A stretch of 10,302 nucleotides of DNA. Source: Methanoregulaceae archaeon (GTDB lineage: Archaea > Halobacteriota > Methanomicrobia > Methanomicrobiales > Methanospirillaceae). The notes under the pieces were generated by a model, which worked only from the letters and a program-made list of their open reading frames with translations, made no database searches and was not told where the DNA came from. The stretch is from NCBI GenBank assembly GCA_013331215.1, contig DUGU01000143.1, forward strand, positions 1 through 10,302, written 5' to 3'. Below are positions 1 through 7,455 of the stretch, piece after piece; the stretch's first letter is position 1; each line of letters starts with the position of its first letter. A program made the translations under genes and the position numbers.

Positions 1-570
1 CGCCTCCACCGGCACGCCCTGCCAGGTGGTGACGAACGGCGTCGCGGGCGCGGCCTGGTTGACGCTCACCACGCGGGTGATCGGGCCGGTGAGGCCGTCG
101 GCGCGGAACACGGCCAGCACCGCGCCCACCCCGTCCGGCGTGCAGTACGGGCGCCGCCCGTCCACGCCGTCCAGTTCACCGACCGCCTTGCTGCGGGCGC
201 AGACCTGGGTGAGCAGGCTCTGCGCCGAGGTCTCCTCGTCGCCGGTGAGCGTGTCCACCACGCTCTCCGGGCCGAGGTTGCTCGCCGCGGTGGTGGTCGG
301 GTCGTAGCCGTCCCCGGCGGCCGACGGGCGGGACTGGAAGTAGCGCGGGACGGGGTCGCCGTCCGCGTCGGTGAACGACTGGCCGATCAGCGAGCTGCCG
401 ACGGTCCGGCCGCCGACGGTGAGCAGTGAGCCGTCGGCCCTGCCGTCGAGGCCGGGCAGGCGGCCCACGGCGACCAGGGCGAGCGGGTAGACCAGGCCGA
501 GCAGCACGGTGAAGACGAGCACCGCGCGCAGGGCGGCCAGGTGCTGGGAGAGCCAACTGGGAAGGCGCAT
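1..570 (-). CDS. kdpC: KdpC subunit of K+-transporting ATPase (3' end cut by window edge)
   Basis: KdpC is the small membrane-anchored subunit that stabilises the KdpFABC potassium pump. The visible 190 residues start at an ATG whose first bases overlap the kdpB stop (TGATG), which suggests translational coupling. An N-terminal membrane helix covers about residues 13-36. KdpC family blocks follow: GQSF at 63-66, YFQSRPSA at 77-84 and ASNLGPE at 96-102. No stop is reached before base 1, so the C-terminus is missing. The insert around residues 134-150 (VDGRRPYCTPDGVGAVL) and the later SVNQ block are, from memory, features of actinobacterial KdpC rather than of the short archaeal or enterobacterial forms. 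Codon choice agrees: glycine is nearly always GGC (about 18 GGC, 3 GGG, 1 GGT by hand count). The family call is firm; the actinobacterial affinity is inference. Confidence 0.93.
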   Translation of the reverse strand, partial: MRLPSWLSQHLAALRAVLVFTVLLGLVYPLALVAVGRLPGLDGRADGSLLTVGGRTVGSSLIGQSFTDADGDPVPRYFQSRPSAAGDGYDPTTTAASNLGPESVVDTLTGDEETSAQSLLTQVCARSKAVGELDGVDGRRPYCTPDGVGAVLAVFRADGLTGPITRVVSVNQAAPATPFVTTWQGVPVEA

Positions 571-2678
571 CACGAGATCCCCGGGACGAACTGGACGAGC
601 AGGTCGATGAGCTTGATGCCGACGAACGGCACCGCGACGCCGCCGAGGCCGTAGAGCCACAGGTTGCGGCGCAGCAGCGTCGAGGCGCTGGCCGGGCGGT
701 AGCGCACGCCGCGCAGGGCCAGCGGGATCAACGCCACGATGACTATCGCGTTGAAGACGACTGCGGAGAGGATCGCCGACTCGGGACTGGCCAGGCGCAT
801 GATGTTGAGCCGGTCCAGCGACGGGTAGATGCCGGCGAACATGGCCGGGATGATCGCGAAGTACTTCGCGATGTCGTTGGCGATGCTGAACGTCGTCAGC
901 GCACCCCGGGTGATCAACAACTGCTTGCCGATCTCCACGATCTCGATCAGCTTGGTCGGGTCGGAGTCGAGGTCGACCATGTTGCCGGCCTCCTTGGCGG
1001 CCGACGTGCCGGTGTTCATGGCGACGCCGACGTCCGCCTGGGCCAGCGCGGGCGCGTCGTTCGTGCCGTCGCCGGTCATGGCGACGAGCCGGCCGCCCTC
1101 CTGCTCCTTCCTGATCAGCGCGAGCTTGTCCTCCGGCGTGGCCTCGGCGAGGAAGTCGTCCACGCCCGCCTCGTCGGCGATCGCCTTCGCGGTACGCGGG
1201 TTGTCGCCGGTGATCATCACGGTCCGGATGCCCATCCGGCGCATCTCGTCGAAGCGCTCCCGCATCCCGGCCTTCACCACGTCCTTGAGGTGGATGACGC
1301 CGAGCGCCCGGGCCGGCTCCCCGGCCACGTGCTCGGCCACCACGAGCGGCGTGCCGCCGGTGCCGCTGATCGCGTCGACCAGCTCACCGACCTGCTCGGT
1401 CGGGTGGCCGCCGTTGTCGCGTACCCACTTCATCACCGCGGCGGCGGCGCCCTTGCGGACGTGCCTGATGTCGCCGTCGGCGTCCAGGTCGACGCCGCTC
1501 ATCCGGGTCTGCGCGGTGAACGGCACGAACGTGGCGTGCGGGATGAGGCCGGGCTCGCGCTCACGCAGCCCGAACTCGTTCTTCGCCAGCACCACCACCG
1601 AACGGCCCTCGGGGGTCTCGTCGGCCAGGCTGGACAGTTGTGCCGCGTCGGCGAGCGTGGCCGCGTCCACGCCGGTCACCGGCAGGAACTCGGCGGCCTG
1701 CCGGTTGCCGAGCGTGATCGTCCCGGTCTTGTCCAGGAGCAGGATGTTCACATCCCCCGCGGCCTCGATCGCCCTGCCCGAGAGCACGACCACGTTCCGC
1801 TGGAAGAGCCGGTCCATGCCCGCGATCCCGATCGCGGGAAGGAGGGCCGCGATCGTGGTCGGGGCCAGGCAGACGAAGAGGGCCACGAGCACGACGAGGC
1901 CGACCGCTGCGCCCTGTCCGCTCGAGGCGGCGCTGTAGGCCGAGACCGGGTAGAGGTTCGCGACCACGGCCACGAAGACCCCGGTCAGGGCGAAGAGCAG
2001 GACCTCGAGCGCGACCTCGTTCGGGGTCTTGCGCCGTTCGGCCCCCTCGACCATCGCGATCATCCGGTCGAGGAAGGTCTGGCCCGGGGCGGCCGTGATC
2101 CGGACCACGGCCTCGTTCGCGAGCACGGTCGTCCCGCCGGTCACGGCCGACCGGTCGCCGCCGGACTCGCGGACAACCGGGGCCGACTCGCCCGTGATGG
2201 CGGCCTCGTTGACCAGGATCGCGCCCGCGACGACCTCGCCGTCGGACGGGATCAGATCGCCCTCGCGGACGAGCACGTGGTCGCCGGGCGCAAGGTCGGT
2301 CGAGGGGACCTCCTCGGACGGCGCCGTGAGCGAGGCCGCGGCGAGCCGGCGGGCCGCGACCCCGGTCCGCGAGGCCCGGAGCGAGGCCGCCCGCGCCTTC
2401 CCCCGCCCCTCGGAGAGGGACTCGGCCACGTTCGAGAAGTAAACGGTCAGCCAGAGCCAGAGGGAGACGAGGCCGGAGAAGAGCGCGGGCTCGGCGCCGG
2501 GCGCGACCAGGGCCGCGAGGAAGGCGAGGGTTGTGAGTCCCCCGCCCACTTCGACCGTGAACATGACCGGGTTCTCCTTCTGCCGCCGGGGGTCGAGCTT
2601 CCGTGCCGCGTCGATAAGAGCTTCGCGGACCAGTGCCCGGTCGAATGCCCCGACGGCCGGGACGCGCTTGCGGGCCAT
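570..2678 (-). CDS. kdpB: KdpB, catalytic P-type ATPase subunit of K+ pump
   Basis: KdpB hydrolyses ATP to drive K+ import through KdpA at the cytoplasmic membrane. The protein is 702 residues, slightly longer than the ~680 of E. coli. Visible P-type ATPase landmarks: actuator TGES at 162-165 (its serine matches the regulatory serine of E. coli KdpB), [13 protein letters not shown] at 272-284, phosphorylation motif DKTGTIT with D316, MITGDN in the P domain, and the hinge motif TGDGTNDAP near 534-542. Several hydrophobic segments flank these. The ATG at 2678 overlaps the kdpA stop as TGATG, and the stop overlaps the kdpC start the same way, so the three genes form one operon. Oddity: codon preference changes near D316. 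Valine is mostly GTC before it (about 23 GTC to 8 GTG) and mostly GTG after (about 20 GTG to 15 GTC); after D316, glycine becomes overwhelmingly GGC. The gene may be a mosaic. The reading frame is intact throughout, so a functional enzyme is possible. Confidence 0.97.
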   Translation of the reverse strand: MARKRVPAVGAFDRALVREALIDAARKLDPRRQKENPVMFTVEVGGGLTTLAFLAALVAPGAEPALFSGLVSLWLWLTVYFSNVAESLSEGRGKARAASLRASRTGVAARRLAAASLTAPSEEVPSTDLAPGDHVLVREGDLIPSDGEVVAGAILVNEAAITGESAPVVRESGGDRSAVTGGTTVLANEAVVRITAAPGQTFLDRMIAMVEGAERRKTPNEVALEVLLFALTGVFVAVVANLYPVSAYSAASSGQGAAVGLVVLVALFVCLAPTTIAALLPAIGIAGMDRLFQRNVVVLSGRAIEAAGDVNILLLDKTGTITLGNRQAAEFLPVTGVDAATLADAAQLSSLADETPEGRSVVVLAKNEFGLREREPGLIPHATFVPFTAQTRMSGVDLDADGDIRHVRKGAAAAVMKWVRDNGGHPTEQVGELVDAISGTGGTPLVVAEHVAGEPARALGVIHLKDVVKAGMRERFDEMRRMGIRTVMITGDNPRTAKAIADEAGVDDFLAEATPEDKLALIRKEQEGGRLVAMTGDGTNDAPALAQADVGVAMNTGTSAAKEAGNMVDLDSDPTKLIEIVEIGKQLLITRGALTTFSIANDIAKYFAIIPAMFAGIYPSLDRLNIMRLASPESAILSAVVFNAIVIVALIPLALRGVRYRPASASTLLRRNLWLYGLGGVAVPFVGIKLIDLLVQFVPGIS

Positions 2679-4363
2679 CAGATCCCTCCGGCCATCTGGA
2701 GGTGTTCGGCGATGGGCCCCATCGCGAAGATCGGGAAGAAGGTGAGCGCGCCGAGGATCAGGATCACGAGGACCAGCCAGACGGCGAACGGGAGGGTGTG
2801 CGTCGGCAGCGTACCGAGCGACGGAGGGACCTTCTTTCTCGCCGCGACCGCGCCGGCGAGAGCGAGGATCGCGACGATCGGCACGAACCGGCCGACGGCC
2901 ATGGCGAGGCTGCCCGCGAGAGTGTAGAAGAGCGTGGCCGCGTTGAGTCCGCCGAAGGCCGAGCCGCTGTTGTTCGCCATCGAGGCGAAGGCGTATACGA
3001 TCTCGGTGAGGCCGTGCGCGCCGGGGTTCAGGATCGAGTCCGTGCCGGCGGGGAAGGCGAGTGCGATGCCGGAGAGGACGAGGACGAGGATACCCGAGGT
3101 CAGGATGGCCACGACCGCCATCTGCATCTCGAAGGCCCCGATCTTCTTGCCGAGATACTCGGGGGTCCGGCCGATCATCAGTCCGGCGATGAAGACAGCG
3201 ATCACGACGAACGCGATCAGGGTGTAGAAGCCCGAGCCGACGCCGCCGAAAACGACCTCGCCGAGCAGGATCAGGACGAGCGGCACGAGCCCGCCGAGGG
3301 GGGTGAGGGAGTCGTGCATCGCGTTGACCGCCCCGCACGAAGTGGCCGTGGTCGCGGTGGTGTACAGCGCGGTCCCGGCGAGGCCGAACCGGACCTCCTT
3401 GCCCTCCATCGAGACTCCCGCGACACCGGGGAGGAGCGGGTTTCCGGCCAGTTCGGCCGCGTACAGGGCCGTGAAGGCCCCGAGGAAGAGGGCGAGCATC
3501 ACGCCGTAGAGGACGTACCCCTGCCGCCGGTCGCCGACGGCCTCGCCGAACATGAACGGGATCGCGGCCGGGACAAGGAGGAGCAGGAAGACCTCGGCGA
3601 GGTTGGTGAACGGGGACGGGTTCTCGAAGGGGTGGGCCGCGTTCGCGTTGAAGAACCCGCCGCCGTTGGTCCCGAGCTCCTTGATCGCCTCCTGCGAGGC
3701 GACGGGGCCCATCGCGATCGTCTGCCCGGAGGCGGTCTCGACGTACGGGTCGAGGTTCTGGATCACGCCCTGCGAGGCGAGGAGAAGAGCCGCGACGAAC
3801 GCGAGCGGAAGGAGGAGGCCGAGGACGGTGCGGGTCAGGTCGACCCAGAAGTCCCCGACCCGGTCCGTCTCGCGGCGGGAAAGGCCGCGGATCAGAGCGA
3901 CCGCGACCGCCATGCCGGTCGCGGCCGAGAGGAAGTTCTGGACCGTGAACCCGGCCATCTGCGAGAGGTAACTCGCGGCGGCCTCGCCCGCGTACGCCTG
4001 CCAGTTGGTGTTGGTCACGAACGAGACCGCGGTGTTCAGGGCGAGGTCGGGAGCGAAGCCCGGGACGCCGGCCGGGTTGAGCGGGAGGACGCCCTGGACG
4101 AGGAGCAGGACGAAGAGGAAGAGAACCCCGATCCCGTTGAAGAGAAGGAGGTCGCGAGCATACCCGCGCCAGTTCTCCTCGGCCGTGGGGTCGATGCCGA
4201 GCAGGCGGTAGACCGGAGTCTCGAGCCGCCGGATGAAAGCCGGATGCTCGTCGCTGAAGAAGAGCCGGGCCAGGTACCGCCCGAGGAGGGCGGCGGCGGC
4301 AGTCAGCAGGAGTACGAAGACGAGGACGCCGGCCGCGTCGAGAAGCGGGTCGGGAGAGCTCAT
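2678..4363 (-). CDS. kdpA: KdpA, K+-binding and translocating subunit
   Basis: KdpA forms the selectivity filter and K+ pathway of the Kdp ATPase. At 561 residues it is full length (E. coli 557). The four pore-loop filter motifs are all present: TNTNWQ at 117-122, [18 protein letters not shown] at 232-249, [13 protein letters not shown] at 341-353 and [10 protein letters not shown] at 463-472, set in about ten hydrophobic helices. The ATG at 4363 is preceded by GGTGACC (complement of 4368-4374), a GGTGA ribosome binding site of archaeal type at short spacing. It is first in the operon; I found no KdpF-like small hydrophobic peptide before it and no KdpD/KdpE regulators in the window. Leucine is mainly CTC and GGG glycines are frequent, like kup on the other side and unlike kdpC. 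Confidence 0.97.
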   Translation of the reverse strand: MSSPDPLLDAAGVLVFVLLLTAAAALLGRYLARLFFSDEHPAFIRRLETPVYRLLGIDPTAEENWRGYARDLLLFNGIGVLFLFVLLLVQGVLPLNPAGVPGFAPDLALNTAVSFVTNTNWQAYAGEAAASYLSQMAGFTVQNFLSAATGMAVAVALIRGLSRRETDRVGDFWVDLTRTVLGLLLPLAFVAALLLASQGVIQNLDPYVETASGQTIAMGPVASQEAIKELGTNGGGFFNANAAHPFENPSPFTNLAEVFLLLLVPAAIPFMFGEAVGDRRQGYVLYGVMLALFLGAFTALYAAELAGNPLLPGVAGVSMEGKEVRFGLAGTALYTTATTATSCGAVNAMHDSLTPLGGLVPLVLILLGEVVFGGVGSGFYTLIAFVVIAVFIAGLMIGRTPEYLGKKIGAFEMQMAVVAILTSGILVLVLSGIALAFPAGTDSILNPGAHGLTEIVYAFASMANNSGSAFGGLNAATLFYTLAGSLAMAVGRFVPIVAILALAGAVAARKKVPPSLGTLPTHTLPFAVWLVLVILILGALTFFPIFAMGPIAEHLQMAGGI

Positions 4364-4490
4364 CGGCGGTCACCCGTTCGCCGGGAGGCCGGGGATTGTT
4401 GACGCGAAGATCGCACCATGGGTGTACCCCCCACGCCGTCGAGACGAGGCGACGAAGGTAACGTGATGAACTGATAGAAGAGAACGGGAG

Positions 4491-4519
4491 ATTCGGATAT
4501 CAACTTTCCGAATTTTCGG
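4491..4519. repeat. Overlapping inverted repeats, possible operator
   Basis: ATTCGGA (4491-4497) is repeated in perfect inverse as TCCGAAT (4507-4513) with a 9-base spacer. The second arm is also half of a tighter inverted repeat, CCGAA (4508-4512), TT, TTCGG (4515-4519). Three half-sites in alternating orientation in an A/T-rich patch between two potassium transporter genes look like a binding site for a dimeric regulator. The repeats also overlap the weak minus-strand TATA candidate, which would fit repression of kdp. The function is inference. Confidence 0.4.
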
Positions 4520-4602
4520 GAACAGGGTTTAGATAAGATAGAACACGATTGCCACCCTGGCCGGGACTGTCGAACCGTTCGCGGAGGAGGCCGGCCGGCG
4601 GT

Positions 4603-4631
4603 GCCCGGGGATCCCGGGCGGCCGGATCCGG
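4603..4631. repeat. Two adjacent GGATCC-centred palindromes
   Basis: GCCCGGG (4603-4609), GAT, CCCGGGC (4613-4619) can form a 7-base-pair hairpin with a 3-base loop. Two bases later CCGGATCCGG (4622-4631) is a perfect 10-base palindrome. If transcribed from a start further upstream these would be strong RNA structures in a kup leader; they could equally be a terminator-like barrier between the divergent units. No known riboswitch consensus was recognised. Confidence 0.4.
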
Positions 4632-4709
4632 GGACAGGGCGCGTCTCCCGCGACGTTCGTCTCCGGAGCGGGTCCACCGGGTCTGGGTAGGTCGCGAGGG
4701 GGAGAGCGA

Positions 4710-4715
4710 TTATAT
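4710..4715 (+). promoter_or_regulatory. TATA-like box of kup
   Basis: TTATAT stands out in G/C-rich sequence 33-38 bases ahead of the kup GTG. An archaeal start about 25 bases downstream would leave a leader of roughly 10 bases that still includes the AAGGAG ribosome binding site at 4738-4743. A second A/T cluster (CTATAAG, 4734-4740) overlaps that site and is less likely to be the box. Confidence 0.5.
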
Positions 4716-4747
4716 CCGGTCGATGGTGGAAGTCTATAAGGAGCACC

Positions 4748-6580
4748 GTGCGACCAGCCATCAGCCCCGGGTTGGACCGGACCGGCGCCCTGAACTCCGT
4801 CAAGGCGGCCGGCCTGGTCTTCGGCGATATCGGGACGAGCCCCATCTACACGCTGACCGTGATCCTCGCCCTCATTCCCCGGACGGAGGCGACGGTCCTC
4901 GGCGTGCTTTCGTTGATCGTTTGGACGCTGATCCTGATCGTCACGGTCCAGTATGCGTGGCTCGCCATGAGCCTCGGGAGGAAGGGCGAGGGCGGGACGA
5001 TCGTGCTCCGCGAGCTCCTGAACCCGCTGCTGAAGAGCGACCGTTCGAAGTACGCGCTTCTCATCGTGACCGTGATCGGCGTCTCGCTTCTGATGGGCGA
5101 CGGCGTGATAACCCCCGCGATCAGCATCCTCTCCGCGGTCGAGGGGCTGCCGCTGATCCCGGGCCTGCAGTCGATCGGGACGGACCTCCTCGTCCTGCTG
5201 GCGGCCGGGATCGCGATCGCCCTCTTCTACTTCCAGCACCGCGGCACGGAGAAGGTCGCCTTCGCCTTCGGACCGGTCATGGTCGTCTGGTTCGCCGCGC
5301 TCACCCTCTCGGGCCTGGTCCTGATCGCGCAGGCGCCGTCGGTGCTGCTGGCCCTCAACCCGCTCCTCGGGCTCTCCTTCCTCTTCTCGAACGGCCTCGC
5401 GTCGTTCCTGATCCTCGCCTCGGTGATCCTCTGCGCCACCGGCGGGGAGGCGCTCTACGCCGACATGGGCCACCTCGGCCGCGAGCCCATCCGGCGGGCC
5501 TGGCGCTGGGTCTTCCTCGCACTCATCATCAACTACCTCGGCCAGGGTGCGTTCGCACTGTCGCACCCCGGCGCCTCGAGTTTCCTCTTCGAGATGGTCC
5601 TCTCGCTCTCCACCCTCCTCTACGTCCCCTTCCTCCTCCTCTCGATCGCCGCGACGGTGATCGCGTCGCAGGCGATGATCAGCGGCATCTTCTCGATCGT
5701 CTACCAGGGGATCACCACCCATCTCCTGCCGGCGATGAAGGTCGACTACACCTCGCCGGAGCTCCGGAGCCAGATATATATCGATATCGTCAATTGGGCC
5801 CTGCTAGCGGCCGTCCTCTTCGTGATGCTCCTTTTCCGCGAGTCGCGCCACCTCGCCTCGGCCTACGGGCTGGCCGTCACGGGAACCATGGCGCTGACCG
5901 GCGTCCTGATCACCGCGATCTTCGTGCACCGGGGCCGCTTCGGCCACGCGGCGCTCGCGTGGGCCGTCACCCTGCTCGACCTGGCCTTCCTCGGCGCGAG
6001 CCTGAGCAAGCTCTCCACCGGCGGCTACTGGTCCCTCGTGCTTGCCGCGGTCCCGCTCGCGGTGATCCTGATCTACCTCTTCGGCCAGCGCAGGCTCTAC
6101 GAGGCCTACCGGCCCGTGCCCCTCCAGGAGTTCCTGCGCGAGTACCGCGAGACCTACTCGACCATGAACCGGATCAGCGGGACGGCCCTCTTCTTCGCCC
6201 GTGACGTCGAACGAATCCCACCGTATATCGCGCGGACGATCTTCGTCAACAACATCCTCTACCAGGACAACATCCTGGTCTCGATCGCGGTGCAGGACAC
6301 GCCGTTCGGGGTCGCGAGCGACTTCAAGCGGAACCTGGCGGAGGGGCTCCGGACCTTCGAGATCCGGCACGGGTATCTCGAACTCGTCGACATCGTCCGG
6401 ATCCTCCGCGACCACGAGATCCACGAGAAGGCGATCTTCTACGGCCTCGAGGAGATCCTGACTACCCGGCTTGTCTGGCGGATCTTCGCCCTGATCAAGC
6501 GGCTCGCGCCGTCCTTCGTCCAGTTCTACCGGCTCCCGGCCGATCACGTCCACGGCGTCTCGACCCGGATCGAGATGTGA
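4748..6580 (+). CDS. kup: Kup-type potassium uptake permease
   Basis: Kup (KUP/HAK/KT family) carries K+ into the cell, in known members with protons. The 610 residues match the family length (E. coli 622). Signature blocks are FGDIGTSPIY at 25-34, GEGGTIVL at 80-87 and GDGVITPAISILSAVEG at 117-133. About twelve hydrophobic helices fill the first ~450 residues, and the rest is a soluble cytoplasmic tail. The GTG at 4748 is chosen because AAGGAG (4738-4743) sits just before it and the conserved N-terminal motif follows closely. The gene is divergent from kdpA. An inverted repeat GTGAC/GTCAC (6577-6581, 6590-6594) with an 8-base loop spans the stop codon. Kup works at moderate K+ levels, complementing the high-affinity Kdp pump. 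Confidence 0.95.
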   Translation: MRPAISPGLDRTGALNSVKAAGLVFGDIGTSPIYTLTVILALIPRTEATVLGVLSLIVWTLILIVTVQYAWLAMSLGRKGEGGTIVLRELLNPLLKSDRSKYALLIVTVIGVSLLMGDGVITPAISILSAVEGLPLIPGLQSIGTDLLVLLAAGIAIALFYFQHRGTEKVAFAFGPVMVVWFAALTLSGLVLIAQAPSVLLALNPLLGLSFLFSNGLASFLILASVILCATGGEALYADMGHLGREPIRRAWRWVFLALIINYLGQGAFALSHPGASSFLFEMVLSLSTLLYVPFLLLSIAATVIASQAMISGIFSIVYQGITTHLLPAMKVDYTSPELRSQIYIDIVNWALLAAVLFVMLLFRESRHLASAYGLAVTGTMALTGVLITAIFVHRGRFGHAALAWAVTLLDLAFLGASLSKLSTGGYWSLVLAAVPLAVILIYLFGQRRLYEAYRPVPLQEFLREYRETYSTMNRISGTALFFARDVERIPPYIARTIFVNNILYQDNILVSIAVQDTPFGVASDFKRNLAEGLRTFEIRHGYLELVDIVRILRDHEIHEKAIFYGLEEILTTRLVWRIFALIKRLAPSFVQFYRLPADHVHGVSTRIEM

Positions 6581-6624
6581 CTGCGGGCGGTCACGGAGGA
6601 GAGGCACCGGCGGGTCTGCAATCC

Positions 6625-6630
6625 CTTAAA
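6625..6630 (+). promoter_or_regulatory. TATA-like box of the PAS protein gene
   Basis: CTTAAA, followed by TG, is the only A/T cluster in the 74 bases between kup and the PAS gene. It lies 25-30 bases ahead of the ATG at 6655, so an archaeal transcript would start only a few bases before the start codon. This suggests that the gene can be transcribed separately from kup, with an almost leaderless message. Confidence 0.45.
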
Positions 6631-6654
6631 TGTCCGGAGGAAGGATGACTCCTT

Positions 6655-7374
6655 ATGGACGCGAACCCCTCCGTCCGCCCGGCGTGGTGGGAGGAGCGCA
6701 CGCTCGGGGTGGTCACCCTCATCGTAGTCGCGACCGCCCTCGTCTTCTACCTCGACCTGATCACCCCGCTCGGGTTGACCGTCTGGATCCTCTACTTCAT
6801 CCCTCTCTACCTGACCTTCTACCTCAGGTGGAGCATGGCGCCGTTCGCGGCCACGGCCGTCTTCATCGCCCTGATCGGGGCCACGTCAGTCCTTTCGTAC
6901 CGCGACGTCTCGCTCGTGTACGCGCTGCTGAACCGGCTCTTCTTCACGGGGATGCTGGTCGTCTCGGCCGTCTTCATCTGGAACGCCGGGCGGGCGGTGG
7001 AGCAGCTCCGGGCCAGCGAGGAGGACCACCGGCACCTGGCCGAATCGTCACCGGACTCGATCCTTGTCTCGACCGGGAACCGGATCATCTACGCGAACCC
7101 GGCGGGCGAGCAGATGTTCGCGTCGGGCGGGGAGCGGGGCCTCGTCGGCCGGCAGTTCGCGGACTTGGTCGACCCGGCGGAACGGGAGAGCGTCTGCGGC
7201 CGGGTACGGCAGACGATGGAGGGTGCCCGGATGCACCTGTCCGACGTCAGGATGACCCGCCTCGACGGCAGCCCGCTCTGCACGGACGCGACCCTCGGCG
7301 AGATCGTCTGGGACGGTAAGCCGGCCGTCCAGATCGTCCTCCGGCCGGCGGCGCGACGCCCTCACGGTCTCTGA
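6655..7374 (+). CDS. Membrane protein with a single PAS sensor domain, no output domain
   Basis: This 239-residue protein has four predicted membrane helices (about 18-39, 41-58, 63-80, 87-109), a short linker rich in charged residues (111-125), and one PAS domain at about 126-231. The PAS domain is recognisable from HLAESSPDSILVS, the IIYANPAGEQMF block typical of the PAS core, and the late VWDGKPAVQIVL strand. PAS domains sense ligands, redox state or light, or mediate protein contacts; many methanogen sensors combine such membrane regions with PAS repeats and a histidine kinase. Here the protein ends just after PAS, with no kinase, HAMP, GGDEF or DNA-binding part. It may pass a signal by protein contact, or be a remnant of a longer sensor. 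It lies 74 bases after kup. GGAGG at 6636-6640 is far from the ATG; GGATGA (6643-6648) is nearer. The ligand is unknown. Confidence 0.82.
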   Translation: MDANPSVRPAWWEERTLGVVTLIVVATALVFYLDLITPLGLTVWILYFIPLYLTFYLRWSMAPFAATAVFIALIGATSVLSYRDVSLVYALLNRLFFTGMLVVSAVFIWNAGRAVEQLRASEEDHRHLAESSPDSILVSTGNRIIYANPAGEQMFASGGERGLVGRQFADLVDPAERESVCGRVRQTMEGARMHLSDVRMTRLDGSPLCTDATLGEIVWDGKPAVQIVLRPAARRPHGL

Positions 7375-7455
7375 TGGAAAGGGGCCTGCGCTCTCCCCTC
7401 CGGTCGCATCTCGATCGTGAAGCGGCCGCGCCCGAACTAGCCGCAACGCCGGGCG

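Larger units (their letters stand above)
4364..4747. promoter_or_regulatory. Divergent control region between kdpA and kup
   Basis: This is 384 bases with no convincing gene. The part from about 4440 to 4560 is notably A/T-richer than everything around it and probably holds the promoters and operators. It contains linked TTCGG/CCGAA inverted repeats (4491-4519). On the minus strand, GGAAAG followed by TTGATATC (complement of 4496-4509) resembles a BRE plus TATA element and could start the kdp transcript, with a leader of roughly 110 bases; this is weak. The part from 4561 to 4690 is very G/C-rich and holds two GGATCC-centred palindromes (4603-4619, 4622-4631). The kup TATA-like box lies at 4710-4715. 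Divergent sharing of one region by two K+ uptake systems suggests joint control by potassium or osmotic state, but no regulator gene is visible. Confidence 0.6.

Noticed and set aside
2679..4373. A single 1267-codon minus-strand frame suggesting a KdpA-KdpB fusion.
   Set aside because: The upstream half of that frame is not KdpA; true KdpA lies in another frame and ends in a TGATG overlap at the KdpB start.
1290..4402. Long plus-strand open frames opposite kdpA and kdpB, up to 589 codons.
   Set aside because: They are antisense readings of G/C-rich coding DNA, full of Arg, Glu, Asp and Gly, with no family resemblance, while the minus strand encodes complete Kdp subunits.
4360..4419. A 19-codon reading frame (ATG at 4419, minus strand) whose stop overlaps the kdpA start, possibly KdpF or a leader peptide.
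   Set aside because: The product is basic and hydrophilic (MVRSSRQQ...), not the single hydrophobic helix of KdpF, and there is no clear ribosome binding site.
4453..4464. GTGATGA followed closely by CTGA, resembling C and D boxes of an archaeal guide RNA.
   Set aside because: Only one base separates the boxes, leaving no room for a guide, and no second box pair is placed correctly.
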